Below are positions 44,684 to 52,455 of a DNA stretch of 64,000 bases, in pieces. The translations under genes and the position numbers were made by a program. Source of the DNA: JAFGHJ01 sp964534175 (GTDB taxonomy: Bacteria > Hydrothermota > UBA3072); contig CAZHNS010000002.1 in assembly GCA_964534175.1 (NCBI GenBank), positions 81,016-145,015 of the forward strand, in the 5' to 3' direction. Under the pieces are notes generated by a model that did no database searches, was not told where the DNA came from, and worked only from the letters and a program-made list of their open reading frames with translations. Position 1 is the first letter of the stretch. Every line of letters begins with the position of its first letter.

Positions 44684-45160
44684 ATGAAAATTAGTTTTAT
44701 TTTAGCAATATTTGTATTTGTTTTATTTGTTTTTATTGTTGGTTGTGAAAAGGGTGAATTTAATCCACCTGAAGACGGTATTGTAACTAAAAAAATGGCT
44801 GAAAGGTACGTAAGGGTTTCCATTGCTCTCACTAAACTCACAGAAAGCGAAACAGTAAAACTTGCTGAACTTAGAAAAAAACATGGAATCTCTCAAGGTA
44901 TGTCTGAACTTAATGACGAAGAGTACAAGGAAAAATATCCCGAGGTAGTAGCCGCGTGGGATTCTATCCTTGAGGATTGGGAGATGAAGCAGGATTCTGT
45001 GCATAAGGCGCTTGGTATGTCAGAGGTGGAATGGGATTGGATAGCAGGGGCCATTATTATGCATAAGAATAAAGAGATAAGAAAATTTATTCAGGAAGAA
45101 TTTGATAGAATAAAAAAAGAGTTAGACTCACTGCCGACACAGCCCACAGATAGTAACTGA
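44684..45160 (+). CDS. Small lipoprotein, unknown
   Basis: A 158-residue protein with signal peptide and lipobox IVGC (Cys21). The mature part is helical and highly charged, with a conserved-looking EYKEKYPEVVAAWDSILEDWE. No family is recognised. GGAGG precedes the ATG and a possible promoter (TTGACA, 16 bp, TATCTT) lies in the end of cca. The last 74 nt overlap, in antisense, the end of uppP. Confidence 0.65.
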   Translation: MKISFILAIFVFVLFVFIVGCEKGEFNPPEDGIVTKKMAERYVRVSIALTKLTESETVKLAELRKKHGISQGMSELNDEEYKEKYPEVVAAWDSILEDWEMKQDSVHKALGMSEVEWDWIAGAIIMHKNKEIRKFIQEEFDRIKKELDSLPTQPTDSN

Positions 45161-45839
45161 ATAAATACAGATCCTTTTTTATTATTAACTTATAAAACAC
45201 CCATAAAGCAAGAAGGCCGGAGAAGAAAGCCGCCAGGGCTCCAAAAATCAGGTTCAATAATTCTACATTAGTTCCTAGAATATCCGGAACATTAATTAAA
45301 AAAGCCCCAAAAAGAGCAGGTATAGCTAGAATAAACGAGAACTCGAATGCTTTCTTGCGGGTTACTCCGAGCAGTAGCGCCGTAGCTACTGTAAACCCAG
45401 AACGTGAAATTCCGGGAGTCAAAGCTAAGGCTTGCGCTATACCTATAATAAATGCTGTTTTTAAATCCAGTTCTTCTTTGTTTTCTTTCGGGTTCCTGCT
45501 TAAAAAAAGCATTAAGCCTGTCAGAGAAAGTGTTATAGTTACGAGTAAGTAATTGTTAAAAAGTAATTCTATTTTGTCTTTAAAGAGGAAACCTATAAGT
45601 GCTATTGGTATTGTCCCGACAATTATTAAATTTACTTTCTCCTTTTTTGCATAATTCAATATTTTCTTTCGGAAAAATATAATTATAGCTAAGAGAGTCG
45701 CAAAATGCAGTGTAACTTCCATTACAACGCCTTGACTTTGAAAATTAAGCCAGTGTTTTAAAATAACTAAATGCCCTGAACTGGATACCGGAAGAAATTC
45801 GGTTAAGCCCTGAACAATTCCTAAGATTAATTGTTTCAT
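45087..45839 (-). CDS. uppP: Undecaprenyl-diphosphate phosphatase
   Basis: A 250-residue membrane enzyme (BacA family) that recycles the lipid carrier of cell-wall synthesis. The conserved GLTEFLPVSSSGHLVI (residues 11-26) and the second-repeat PGISRSGFTVATALLLG (about 142-158) are both present. About seven helices are predicted. It is the last gene of the era operon and starts one base before the UbiA stop ends (TAATG). Its 3' end overlaps the convergent lipoprotein gene by 74 nt. Confidence 0.95.
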   Translation of the reverse strand: MKQLILGIVQGLTEFLPVSSSGHLVILKHWLNFQSQGVVMEVTLHFATLLAIIIFFRKKILNYAKKEKVNLIIVGTIPIALIGFLFKDKIELLFNNYLLVTITLSLTGLMLFLSRNPKENKEELDLKTAFIIGIAQALALTPGISRSGFTVATALLLGVTRKKAFEFSFILAIPALFGAFLINVPDILGTNVELLNLIFGALAAFFSGLLALWVFYKLIIKKDLYLFSYYLWAVSAVSLTLFLFYQILPE

Positions 45840-46639
45840 TAATATCTACTGAGAATAAGTGATATAAAACCCGGCATAATTAAAATTTTCAGTATCCTTT
45901 GAGAATTGCTGAACCAGGTAGGGTTAGTTTTTGCTCTTTTAATCATAATCAAAACAGGTAATATAATTCCGGGAATGGCACAGGCTGCGAAAAATTTACC
46001 AAATACGAATGAGTTAAAAATTACCCACAAAATCAGAACCCATAGTGTAAAGACAACCAATTGACGGGTACGTCGTATACCGAATACTACCGGGAAAGTA
46101 CGAAAGCCCGCCTCTCTGTCCCCTATAAAATCTTCTCCATCTTTTAATATTTCTCTTGGCAAACTTAGTAGAAATATTAATGATGCAGGCAATATTGAAT
46201 TTTTCATATTGAGAAAAGCTCCTGAAGCTATAGCTCCGACTATAATGGTAAAGGAAAGCAATAGAGATACTATAATATTTCCGATTAAGGGGCGTCTTTT
46301 TAGAAAAGGAGTATACACAATCAGTAGAAAGGTGGCAGCCAATCCAAGTTTTAACAAATTTAAGTCAATAAAGGTTAGTAAAATATTACCCATTATAAAA
46401 AGGGAAATGGAAATTAATAAAGCTTGCTTTCTCGTCAACTTGCCTGAAGGTATCAACCTGTCCGGTCTGTTAATTTCGTCGGTTTTGACGTCGAAATAAT
46501 CATTAATCAGATTTCCGGCTATGGTAATCATTACAACTGACAAAGCGGCAAGATAAACATGAACTCCTATATAAGCTGGAGTGAAAAACCCTCCAAGAAT
46601 TACAACACCTCCTGCAATTAGCGCGTTAAGAACCCTCAC
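45839..46639 (-). CDS. UbiA-type prenyltransferase
   Basis: A 266-residue membrane prenyltransferase. First Asp-rich motif NLINDYFDVKTDEINRPDR (about residues 44-62) and second DGEDFIGDREAG (about 166-177) bind the prenyl diphosphate via magnesium. The form resembles geranylgeranylglycerol-phosphate geranylgeranyltransferase, as in archaeal-type or FCB lipid and quinone pathways, but the acceptor cannot be decided from sequence. The dxs and ispA genes at 62-64 kb could supply its isoprenoid substrate. It is coupled to metG and uppP by 1-nt overlaps. Confidence 0.85.
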   Translation of the reverse strand: MRVLNALIAGGVVILGGFFTPAYIGVHVYLAALSVVMITIAGNLINDYFDVKTDEINRPDRLIPSGKLTRKQALLISISLFIMGNILLTFIDLNLLKLGLAATFLLIVYTPFLKRRPLIGNIIVSLLLSFTIIVGAIASGAFLNMKNSILPASLIFLLSLPREILKDGEDFIGDREAGFRTFPVVFGIRRTRQLVVFTLWVLILWVIFNSFVFGKFFAACAIPGIILPVLIMIKRAKTNPTWFSNSQRILKILIMPGFISLILSRY

Positions 46640-48633
46640 TATGAGACTTTTGCCCCCGCAGGAACATCTTCATCCGGGGTGATAATCGAAATCTTATCGC
46701 CGTCACTAGCAGCAAGAAGCATTCCTTCCGATTTAATTCCTCTTATCGTTGCAGGTTCAAGATTTGTTATGACCACTATTTTCTTATTCAATAGCTGTTC
46801 GGGAGTATATTGCTTCTTTACCCCCGCTATCAGTGTACGTTTCTCTCCTGTGTCAACGGTGAGTTTGTAGAGTTTGTCTGCACCTTCTACATCTTCGACC
46901 TTCTCCACTATTCCTACTTTCAGCCCCATCTTTGTGAAATCATCTATTGTAACATGAGTCATATTCAACCTCCTCAATTGTTTTTCTATATCATCGTCTT
47001 CGATTTTTTTGAAAAGTGGTTCTATTTTTCCTATTTTGTGACCATGCGGTACTTCTAATTCCTTTAGCCCGGCCCATTCTTTTTCTTCAAGTTTCAGAAA
47101 TGGGAAAATTTTATTTGCACTGAAAGGCACGAAAAGTTTTCCAATTGTACCCAAAACATGAACCAGGTGAGAACAGAGGTAAATAGTAGTTGCCATCCTT
47201 TCCGGGTCTTTTTTTCTGCTTTCCCAGGGTTTCATTTGATCATAATACCTGTTCCCCGTTGTGCTGATTTTCATCCATAATCTTATAGCCTGCCTGAAAT
47301 TAAATGTTGAAAGAGAATCGTCTAATTTGTCTATAATGGAGTTTACTTCTGAAAGCATACTTTCATCTTCACGAGAAAATTCATACGGCCCCGGAATTAC
47401 CCCTTCGTTATATTTGTCGATAAATTTTAACGTCCTATTCACAAAGTTCCCGAAATTGTTTATAAGTTCCTGGTTATTTCTTTCCTGAAATTCTTTCCAC
47501 TTAAATTCCGAATCTCTTGTTTCAGGCATTATACTGCATAAATAGTATCTTAGAAAATCAGGTTCAAAATTTTCGAGATACTCATGTAACCAGATAGCCC
47601 AATTCCTGCTTGTAGAAATTTGCCTTCCTTCCAGGTTTAAATACTCATTTGCTGGTATTTCATCCGGTAGAGTGAATTCTTCTGTACCCATGATGATGGC
47701 GGGCCAAATTATACCGTGAAATACAATATTGTCCTTGCCTATAAAGTGAATCAAAGTTGTATTCGGATCCTGCCAATAGTCTTTCCATCTATCCGGTTGT
47801 CCTTTTTTTTCCGCCCACTCAATTGTCGAGGAAATGTATCCGAGAGGCGCATCAAACCATACATAAAGAACTTTATCCTCCGGGGCATCATCGAGAGGAA
47901 CAGGGACTCCCCACCTCAGATCTCTTGTGATAGGTCGGGGGCGTAGCCCTTCTTTTAGCCAACCTTTAAGATAGCTTTTTACCGTTTTCCTCCAATTCTT
48001 TTTTTCTATCCATTTTTCCAATTTGCCCTGAAATTTATCGAGCAGAAGGTACCAGTGTTTGGTCTCTTTCTTTATTGGCTTCGCTCCGCATAATTTACAC
48101 CTTGGATTAATTAACTGATCGGCCTCAAGCCAACTTCCACACGAATCGCATGAGTCGCCTCTTGCTTCTTCAAAATCACAGTATGGACAAGTCCCTTCCA
48201 CGTATCGATCGGGAAGGAATTTTTCGCAATTTTCACAGTAGAATTCCTTACTTGTTTTTGCTTCTATATAACCTTTTTCGTATAATTCCAGGAAGATTTT
48301 CTGTGATAAATCATGATGTATTTTTCTTGAAGTTCCTGAAAAGTTATCAAATTCAACCCCTAATTTTTCAAGAGCCTCATATATGATTTTATGGTAACGT
48401 TCTACCAAATCTTTGGGTGAAATTCCTTCTTTTTCGGCAGAGATTGTTATTGGAACACCGTTTTCGTCAGTACCACAAATGTAAATTACATCTTTATTTT
48501 TTTTTCGCAAATACCGGGTATAAATATCAGCTGGAAGATATACACCGGCAAGGTGCCCGATATGTATAGGACCATTTGCGTAAGGCAGGGCGCCTGTTAC
48601 TATTATTTTCCCTTTTTCTTTACTCTGATCCAA
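46639..48633 (-). CDS. metG: Methionyl-tRNA synthetase with C-terminal tRNA-binding domain
   Basis: A 664-residue class I synthetase. HIGH is at residues 24-27 and the KMSKS-type loop is RQISTSRNW, with Arg for the first Lys. The connective domain carries four CxxC-type pairs (CENC, CPYC, CDSC, CKLC), a two-zinc knuckle form. The last 105 residues are the OB-fold dimerisation/tRNA-binding domain (VGIVEKVEDVEGADKLYKL...TLIAGVKKQY). The start is TTG at 48633, 31 nt inside ricT, with GGGTGAT upstream. Confidence 0.95.
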   Translation of the reverse strand: MDQSKEKGKIIVTGALPYANGPIHIGHLAGVYLPADIYTRYLRKKNKDVIYICGTDENGVPITISAEKEGISPKDLVERYHKIIYEALEKLGVEFDNFSGTSRKIHHDLSQKIFLELYEKGYIEAKTSKEFYCENCEKFLPDRYVEGTCPYCDFEEARGDSCDSCGSWLEADQLINPRCKLCGAKPIKKETKHWYLLLDKFQGKLEKWIEKKNWRKTVKSYLKGWLKEGLRPRPITRDLRWGVPVPLDDAPEDKVLYVWFDAPLGYISSTIEWAEKKGQPDRWKDYWQDPNTTLIHFIGKDNIVFHGIIWPAIIMGTEEFTLPDEIPANEYLNLEGRQISTSRNWAIWLHEYLENFEPDFLRYYLCSIMPETRDSEFKWKEFQERNNQELINNFGNFVNRTLKFIDKYNEGVIPGPYEFSREDESMLSEVNSIIDKLDDSLSTFNFRQAIRLWMKISTTGNRYYDQMKPWESRKKDPERMATTIYLCSHLVHVLGTIGKLFVPFSANKIFPFLKLEEKEWAGLKELEVPHGHKIGKIEPLFKKIEDDDIEKQLRRLNMTHVTIDDFTKMGLKVGIVEKVEDVEGADKLYKLTVDTGEKRTLIAGVKKQYTPEQLLNKKIVVITNLEPATIRGIKSEGMLLAASDGDKISIITPDEDVPAGAKVS

Positions 48634-49406
48634 GTATCACCCTTTCTTCTGACTTCATCGATGAAAATCTCTTCCTGAGTTTCGTCAGGATTCGAAACGG
48701 TTATAATGCCTGTCAACATATTTCTATGAAGAACCTGGCTATTTCCTTTCTCGGTTTTGATTATATCATCTCTTTCAGGAAATTTAAGACTGGTCTTATC
48801 GTAAAAATCATGTTCAAACTGCAAGCAACAGAGTAGCCTCCCACATAGTCCGGAAATTTTTGAGGGACTAATATATATGTCCTGACTTCTAGCAGTTTCG
48901 AGCTTTACTCTTGGCTTCTCTGATAAGAAAGTATTGCAGCAAAGAGGATTTCCACATAGCCCTAATCCTCCCATAAAACCAGCATAATCCCTAACCCCTA
49001 TATGCCGCAATTCTATTATACAGTTAAACTCTTTCTTTAAATCTTTTACAAGAACCCTGAAATCTATTCTTTTATCGGCCAGAAAGTAGAATTTATACCT
49101 TTTACCATTCCATTCTTTATCTACTCCGACTACTTTCATGGCAAGACTATGCTGTTTTATTCTTTTTTTACAGAAAACAAGGGCTTTTCTTTCGTCCTTT
49201 TTTATTTCCTTCAATTTTTCTTTTTCGTCACCATAAATAAGATGTAATACCTTACCCTCCGGTTGTATTTTAGAATGTATTTGGTTACCCGCTTTACCCG
49301 CGAATCGTTCTTTCTTAATTTCACAGAGTATATCCTCTCCGTTTTTGAGTGTAAACTCGGACTCCATTGGATATTTTACGCCGTGGAATTTTACAAAGTA
49401 TAACAT
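48603..49406 (-). CDS. ricT: PSP1-domain protein, RicT (YaaT) family
   Basis: A 267-residue protein. The paired motifs GLCGNPLCCNTFL and GLCGRLLCCLQFEHDFY and HIGVRDYAGFMGGLG are hallmarks of RicT/YaaT. In Bacillus, RicT joins RicA and RicF in an iron-sulfur complex affecting RNase Y and RNA processing (established there). The four cysteine pairs are kept, so cluster binding is plausible. It lies directly after holB, an arrangement seen in many bacteria. Confidence 0.9.
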   Translation of the reverse strand: MLYFVKFHGVKYPMESEFTLKNGEDILCEIKKERFAGKAGNQIHSKIQPEGKVLHLIYGDEKEKLKEIKKDERKALVFCKKRIKQHSLAMKVVGVDKEWNGKRYKFYFLADKRIDFRVLVKDLKKEFNCIIELRHIGVRDYAGFMGGLGLCGNPLCCNTFLSEKPRVKLETARSQDIYISPSKISGLCGRLLCCLQFEHDFYDKTSLKFPERDDIIKTEKGNSQVLHRNMLTGIITVSNPDETQEEIFIDEVRRKGDTWIRVKKKGK

Positions 49407-50293
49407 CAGATCTTTAAAAAAAGATAAAAGATTATTTTTTCCGCACCAATATTTGAGTAGTTATACCTGTAGGCGTTTTTCAAGGATTTAAAAGCGTCCC
49501 ATGCTTTACTAAAGGTAATTTCTTTTTTCTTATATTTGTCTTCTATCTTTTTCTGTAAATACTGTAATATAAATTCAATTTTCCAATCTTTTTTTAATTC
49601 TTCGGACCAGTTTTTTAGGCGTGATTTTGCCGTAAGAGAAAAAAACATTTCTTCTATTCTTTCCTCCAATTTCTTTTGGGAATTCAAAAACTGAGTTTCT
49701 TCTATTCCCCTTCCAAAACGAATAACAGTTTCGTCCTTCAATATTTCCTTCTGCTGCGAAATTGACAGAGGGCTAAATCTTACATTCTGGCTTCTGGATG
49801 TTATTGTTTCAGGTAGAAAGTGTTTTTCTGTTGTTATCAGGATAAAGATTACGTTCGAAGGTGGTTCTTCAAGAATCTTTAAAAAAGCATTAAAACCTTC
49901 TTGTGTTATTCTGTCAGCGTGGGCTATTATTACAATTTTCCATTTGCTTTCCATAGGAGTAACATATGTGTAATCCTGTAATTTTCTTACAGTATCGATG
50001 GAGATACTACCTTTTTTACCTCTGAGTTTAAAATATTCTTTATTTCTTCTCATATTAAGTATTTCATTGGTTTCGTATTCTTTAAATTCCGGAAATATAA
50101 TTGCAAGGTCCGGATGAGTCCCTTTAAACGTTTTATTTTTATCTTTGAGTATTTCTGATGCAAATTGTAATGCCATTGATAACTTGCCCACCCCGGGCGG
50201 CCCGTAAAACAAAAAGGTGGAAGGAAGTTTTCCTGTTTTTAGTATCGAGGATAATATCTTCTTAGGAATTTTTTGACCTTTTATTTCTTCCAT
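49406..50293 (-). CDS. holB: DNA polymerase III delta' subunit-like clamp-loader protein
   Basis: A 295-residue AAA+ protein with Walker A-like GPPGVGKLS (31-39), the KIVIIAHADRITQEGFNAFL Walker B/sensor segment, LEEPPSNVIFILIT and TSRSQNVRF. The Walker A has Leu in place of the first Thr/Ser after Lys (GKLS), as often seen in delta'. The usual zinc-binding four-Cys module is absent. It loads the sliding clamp with DnaX and delta. It abuts ricT with a 1-nt overlap. Confidence 0.88.
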   Translation of the reverse strand: MEEIKGQKIPKKILSSILKTGKLPSTFLFYGPPGVGKLSMALQFASEILKDKNKTFKGTHPDLAIIFPEFKEYETNEILNMRRNKEYFKLRGKKGSISIDTVRKLQDYTYVTPMESKWKIVIIAHADRITQEGFNAFLKILEEPPSNVIFILITTEKHFLPETITSRSQNVRFSPLSISQQKEILKDETVIRFGRGIEETQFLNSQKKLEERIEEMFFSLTAKSRLKNWSEELKKDWKIEFILQYLQKKIEDKYKKKEITFSKAWDAFKSLKNAYRYNYSNIGAEKIIFYLFLKI

Positions 50294-50297
50294 ATGT

Positions 50298-51401
50298 TTA
50301 CAATTTTATATAATTAAAAGGATTAACCGCTTTACCATTTTTTCTTATTTCAAAGTGAAGAGTAGGTCTTTTCACTGATCCAGTTTGCCCTACTTTACCT
50401 ATAACATCTCCCGCTTCGACCTCTGTCCCATTTTCTACAGAAGCGGAAGCAAGATGACTATATAGCGTTATTAATCCATCTCCGTGTTGTATTAAAATCA
50501 ACTTCCCATAACCGAGAAAATTATCACTATATACTACTTTACCGGGTGCTACTGCCTCTACATTAGTACCCCAGGGGACCTCAATATCTATTCCCCTATT
50601 GATTGTTTCTGTGCCATACTTTTCTTCTATTTTTTTACCAAAATATCCTGTCACCATTCCATCTACCGGCAATTTCACTATTTTTTCGGCAAAGTATTTG
50701 CTCCCCGGAGCCTTTTCTTGTCTGGAAAGACTTCTTATTAACTTTTCCAGGTCTTCCATAGCTTTTTCCATTTCTTTGGACATTGCTACAGCTTTCTTAC
50801 TTTCACCCTCAATTTCATCTAAATACTCATTTTTTTCTTTCTTCGTCTTTGCCAAAGCAATTTCTTGATCCTTTACCTCATATAATATTTCATCCAGAAT
50901 TTCAGCTTTCCTTTCAATTCTTTCACTTTGTAACTTAAGGCGATCTTCTAACCGCTCTATCTCATCAAGTACCCTTTTATCTTGATCCGCAATTATTGTA
51001 AGAAATTTTACCCTCTTTAGTGCGTCAGAAAAAGAATAAGATAGGAGTATGATTTCTATAGGGTGTAGTGGACCGTGTATATATATCTCTTTAATTCTTT
51101 TACCTAATATCTCTCTCTTTTCTTGAAGTCTGTAATGAATTTCATTCATAAGAAGTTCGATGTTCTTTTTTTCTTCATTTGTAATTTCTTTTTTTCTTCT
51201 GAGTACATTAATGAGTTCTGTGTTTAAGCTTATTTCTTTATCCAGTTCCTGGATATTTCTTAAAATATCGGTTTTTTCAAATTTTAACTCCGCTATTTTT
51301 TCTTCCTGCTCCTTCAATTGAGCTCTTAGAATTCGGAGTCTTTCTTCCGGAGATTTCACCTCGGCAGAAATGAGGGTTATTAATAGTAAAAAGCAGTTCA
51401 C
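50298..51401 (-). CDS. EnvC-like murein hydrolase activator (coiled coil plus LytM domain)
   Basis: A 367-residue exported protein: short signal peptide (cut near ISA-EV, residue 13), two long coiled-coil stretches (about 18-115 and 140-225) and a C-terminal M23/LytM domain (about 245-365). TLHFEIR and LYSHLAS are kept, but the first zinc ligand His is Arg (NRGIDI in place of xHxGIDI). As in EnvC, loss of ligands suggests that it activates an amidase rather than cutting peptidoglycan itself. The start is GTG at 51401, 4 bp after the stop of a 44-residue ORF. Confidence 0.88.
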   Translation of the reverse strand: MNCFLLLITLISAEVKSPEERLRILRAQLKEQEEKIAELKFEKTDILRNIQELDKEISLNTELINVLRRKKEITNEEKKNIELLMNEIHYRLQEKREILGKRIKEIYIHGPLHPIEIILLSYSFSDALKRVKFLTIIADQDKRVLDEIERLEDRLKLQSERIERKAEILDEILYEVKDQEIALAKTKKEKNEYLDEIEGESKKAVAMSKEMEKAMEDLEKLIRSLSRQEKAPGSKYFAEKIVKLPVDGMVTGYFGKKIEEKYGTETINRGIDIEVPWGTNVEAVAPGKVVYSDNFLGYGKLILIQHGDGLITLYSHLASASVENGTEVEAGDVIGKVGQTGSVKRPTLHFEIRKNGKAVNPFNYIKL

Positions 51402-51405
51402 CAGC

Positions 51406-51540
51406 TTACCCCAGTAGTTTGTTATTGGTCTTTAGTGAATCTTCAGGAATTTTGCTCTCTTCTGTAAAAAACGATGATATTCTTTTTTTGAAGACCAAAA
51501 AGATGCCGAGAAGAGTAATTATAAAACTTTTTCTATTCAT
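51406..51540 (-). CDS. 44-residue putative membrane microprotein
   Basis: The ATG at 51540 overlaps the last codons of era (TATGAATAG) and the TAA lies 4 bp before the envC-like start, so the ORF fills the gap exactly. The product begins MNRKSFIITLLGIFLVFKKR, a single short helix with basic flanks, then a polar tail (EESKIPEDSLKTNNKLLG). AGGTTAGG upstream is a possible ribosome-binding site. Position and topology favour a real coupled gene, but no homologue is recognised. Confidence 0.5.
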   Translation of the reverse strand: MNRKSFIITLLGIFLVFKKRISSFFTEESKIPEDSLKTNNKLLG

Positions 51541-52381
51541 AATAACCTAACCTTTTTACCTCTTGCTTTTCTTTTCTCCAATTCTTCTTAACTGCAACCC
51601 AGGTGTTCATGTAAACCTGCCTTCCCAGAAATTCTTCTATGCTCTTACGTGCTTCGCTGACCACTTTTTTTAATTTTTTTCCACCCTTTCCTATTACAAT
51701 ACCTTTTTGAGATTCTTTTTCAACGAAAATTTTTATATCTATCTTGCTGTCTTCCATATTTTCTACTTTAACTGCCACACAATACGGTATTTCCTGTGAA
51801 TACTCGGAAAGGATTCTCTCTCTTACGAATTCTTCGATAAAAAAACGCTCAGGGCGATCAGATAAGTAATCTTCAGGATATAGAGGTTCCCCTTCGGGCA
51901 AATATTCAAGAAGTGAAGGTATTATTTCATCCACGTTGTCACCTCTTAAGGCGGATATAGTAAAAACCTGGTTAAAATATTGTAAATCTATATTTTCCAA
52001 TATCTTATTTAGATCTTCTTCGGAAATTAAATCTATCTTATTTATAATCATAAAAGTCGGTTTATCTACTTTAGCAGGTAAATCTGTCATTATCGAGCTT
52101 TCTCGATGGTCAATCATTAATATTATGGCATCGGAATCATTTATGGCTGCTTTAATCTGCTGTTGCATCGCGTTTTCCATTTCATTCCCCGGCTTAAATT
52201 GTCCGGGAGTATCCATAAAAATAACTTGATTGCCTCCTTCGGTCCATATTCCTAAGATTTTATTTCTTGTCGTTTGAGGCTTTTCGTTGATGATAGAAAT
52301 TTTGCTACCTATAAGGCGGTTAAGTAAAGTTGATTTACCTACATTTGGTTTTCCAATTATTGAAACATATCCTGCTTTCAT
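51533..52381 (-). CDS. era: GTPase Era
   Basis: A 282-residue ribosome-assembly GTPase. G1 GKPNVGKST (10-18), switch I region PQTTRNKILG, G3 DTPGQF, G4 NKID and G5 ISALRG are present, followed by a C-terminal KH domain (GIVIGKGGKKLKKV) that binds 16S rRNA. The ATG lies 7 nt after the -10 box of the operon promoter and lacks a Shine-Dalgarno sequence. It is the first gene of an eight-gene coupled operon reaching uppP. Confidence 0.96.
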   Translation of the reverse strand: MKAGYVSIIGKPNVGKSTLLNRLIGSKISIINEKPQTTRNKILGIWTEGGNQVIFMDTPGQFKPGNEMENAMQQQIKAAINDSDAIILMIDHRESSIMTDLPAKVDKPTFMIINKIDLISEEDLNKILENIDLQYFNQVFTISALRGDNVDEIIPSLLEYLPEGEPLYPEDYLSDRPERFFIEEFVRERILSEYSQEIPYCVAVKVENMEDSKIDIKIFVEKESQKGIVIGKGGKKLKKVVSEARKSIEEFLGRQVYMNTWVAVKKNWRKEKQEVKRLGYYE

Positions 52382-52388
52382 ATACGCA

Positions 52389-52416
52389 AATATATCCCCA
52401 TCACTTATAAAGTCAA
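52389..52416 (-). promoter_or_regulatory. Sigma-70 promoter for the era-uppP operon (leaderless)
   Basis: TTGACT (52416-52411), 16-bp spacer, TATATT (52394-52389), 7 nt to the era ATG at 52381. Confidence 0.75.
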
Positions 52417-52455
52417 GGGAAAGTGAGCTGTAAGCAAGAAATGCTTTTTTCTAAG

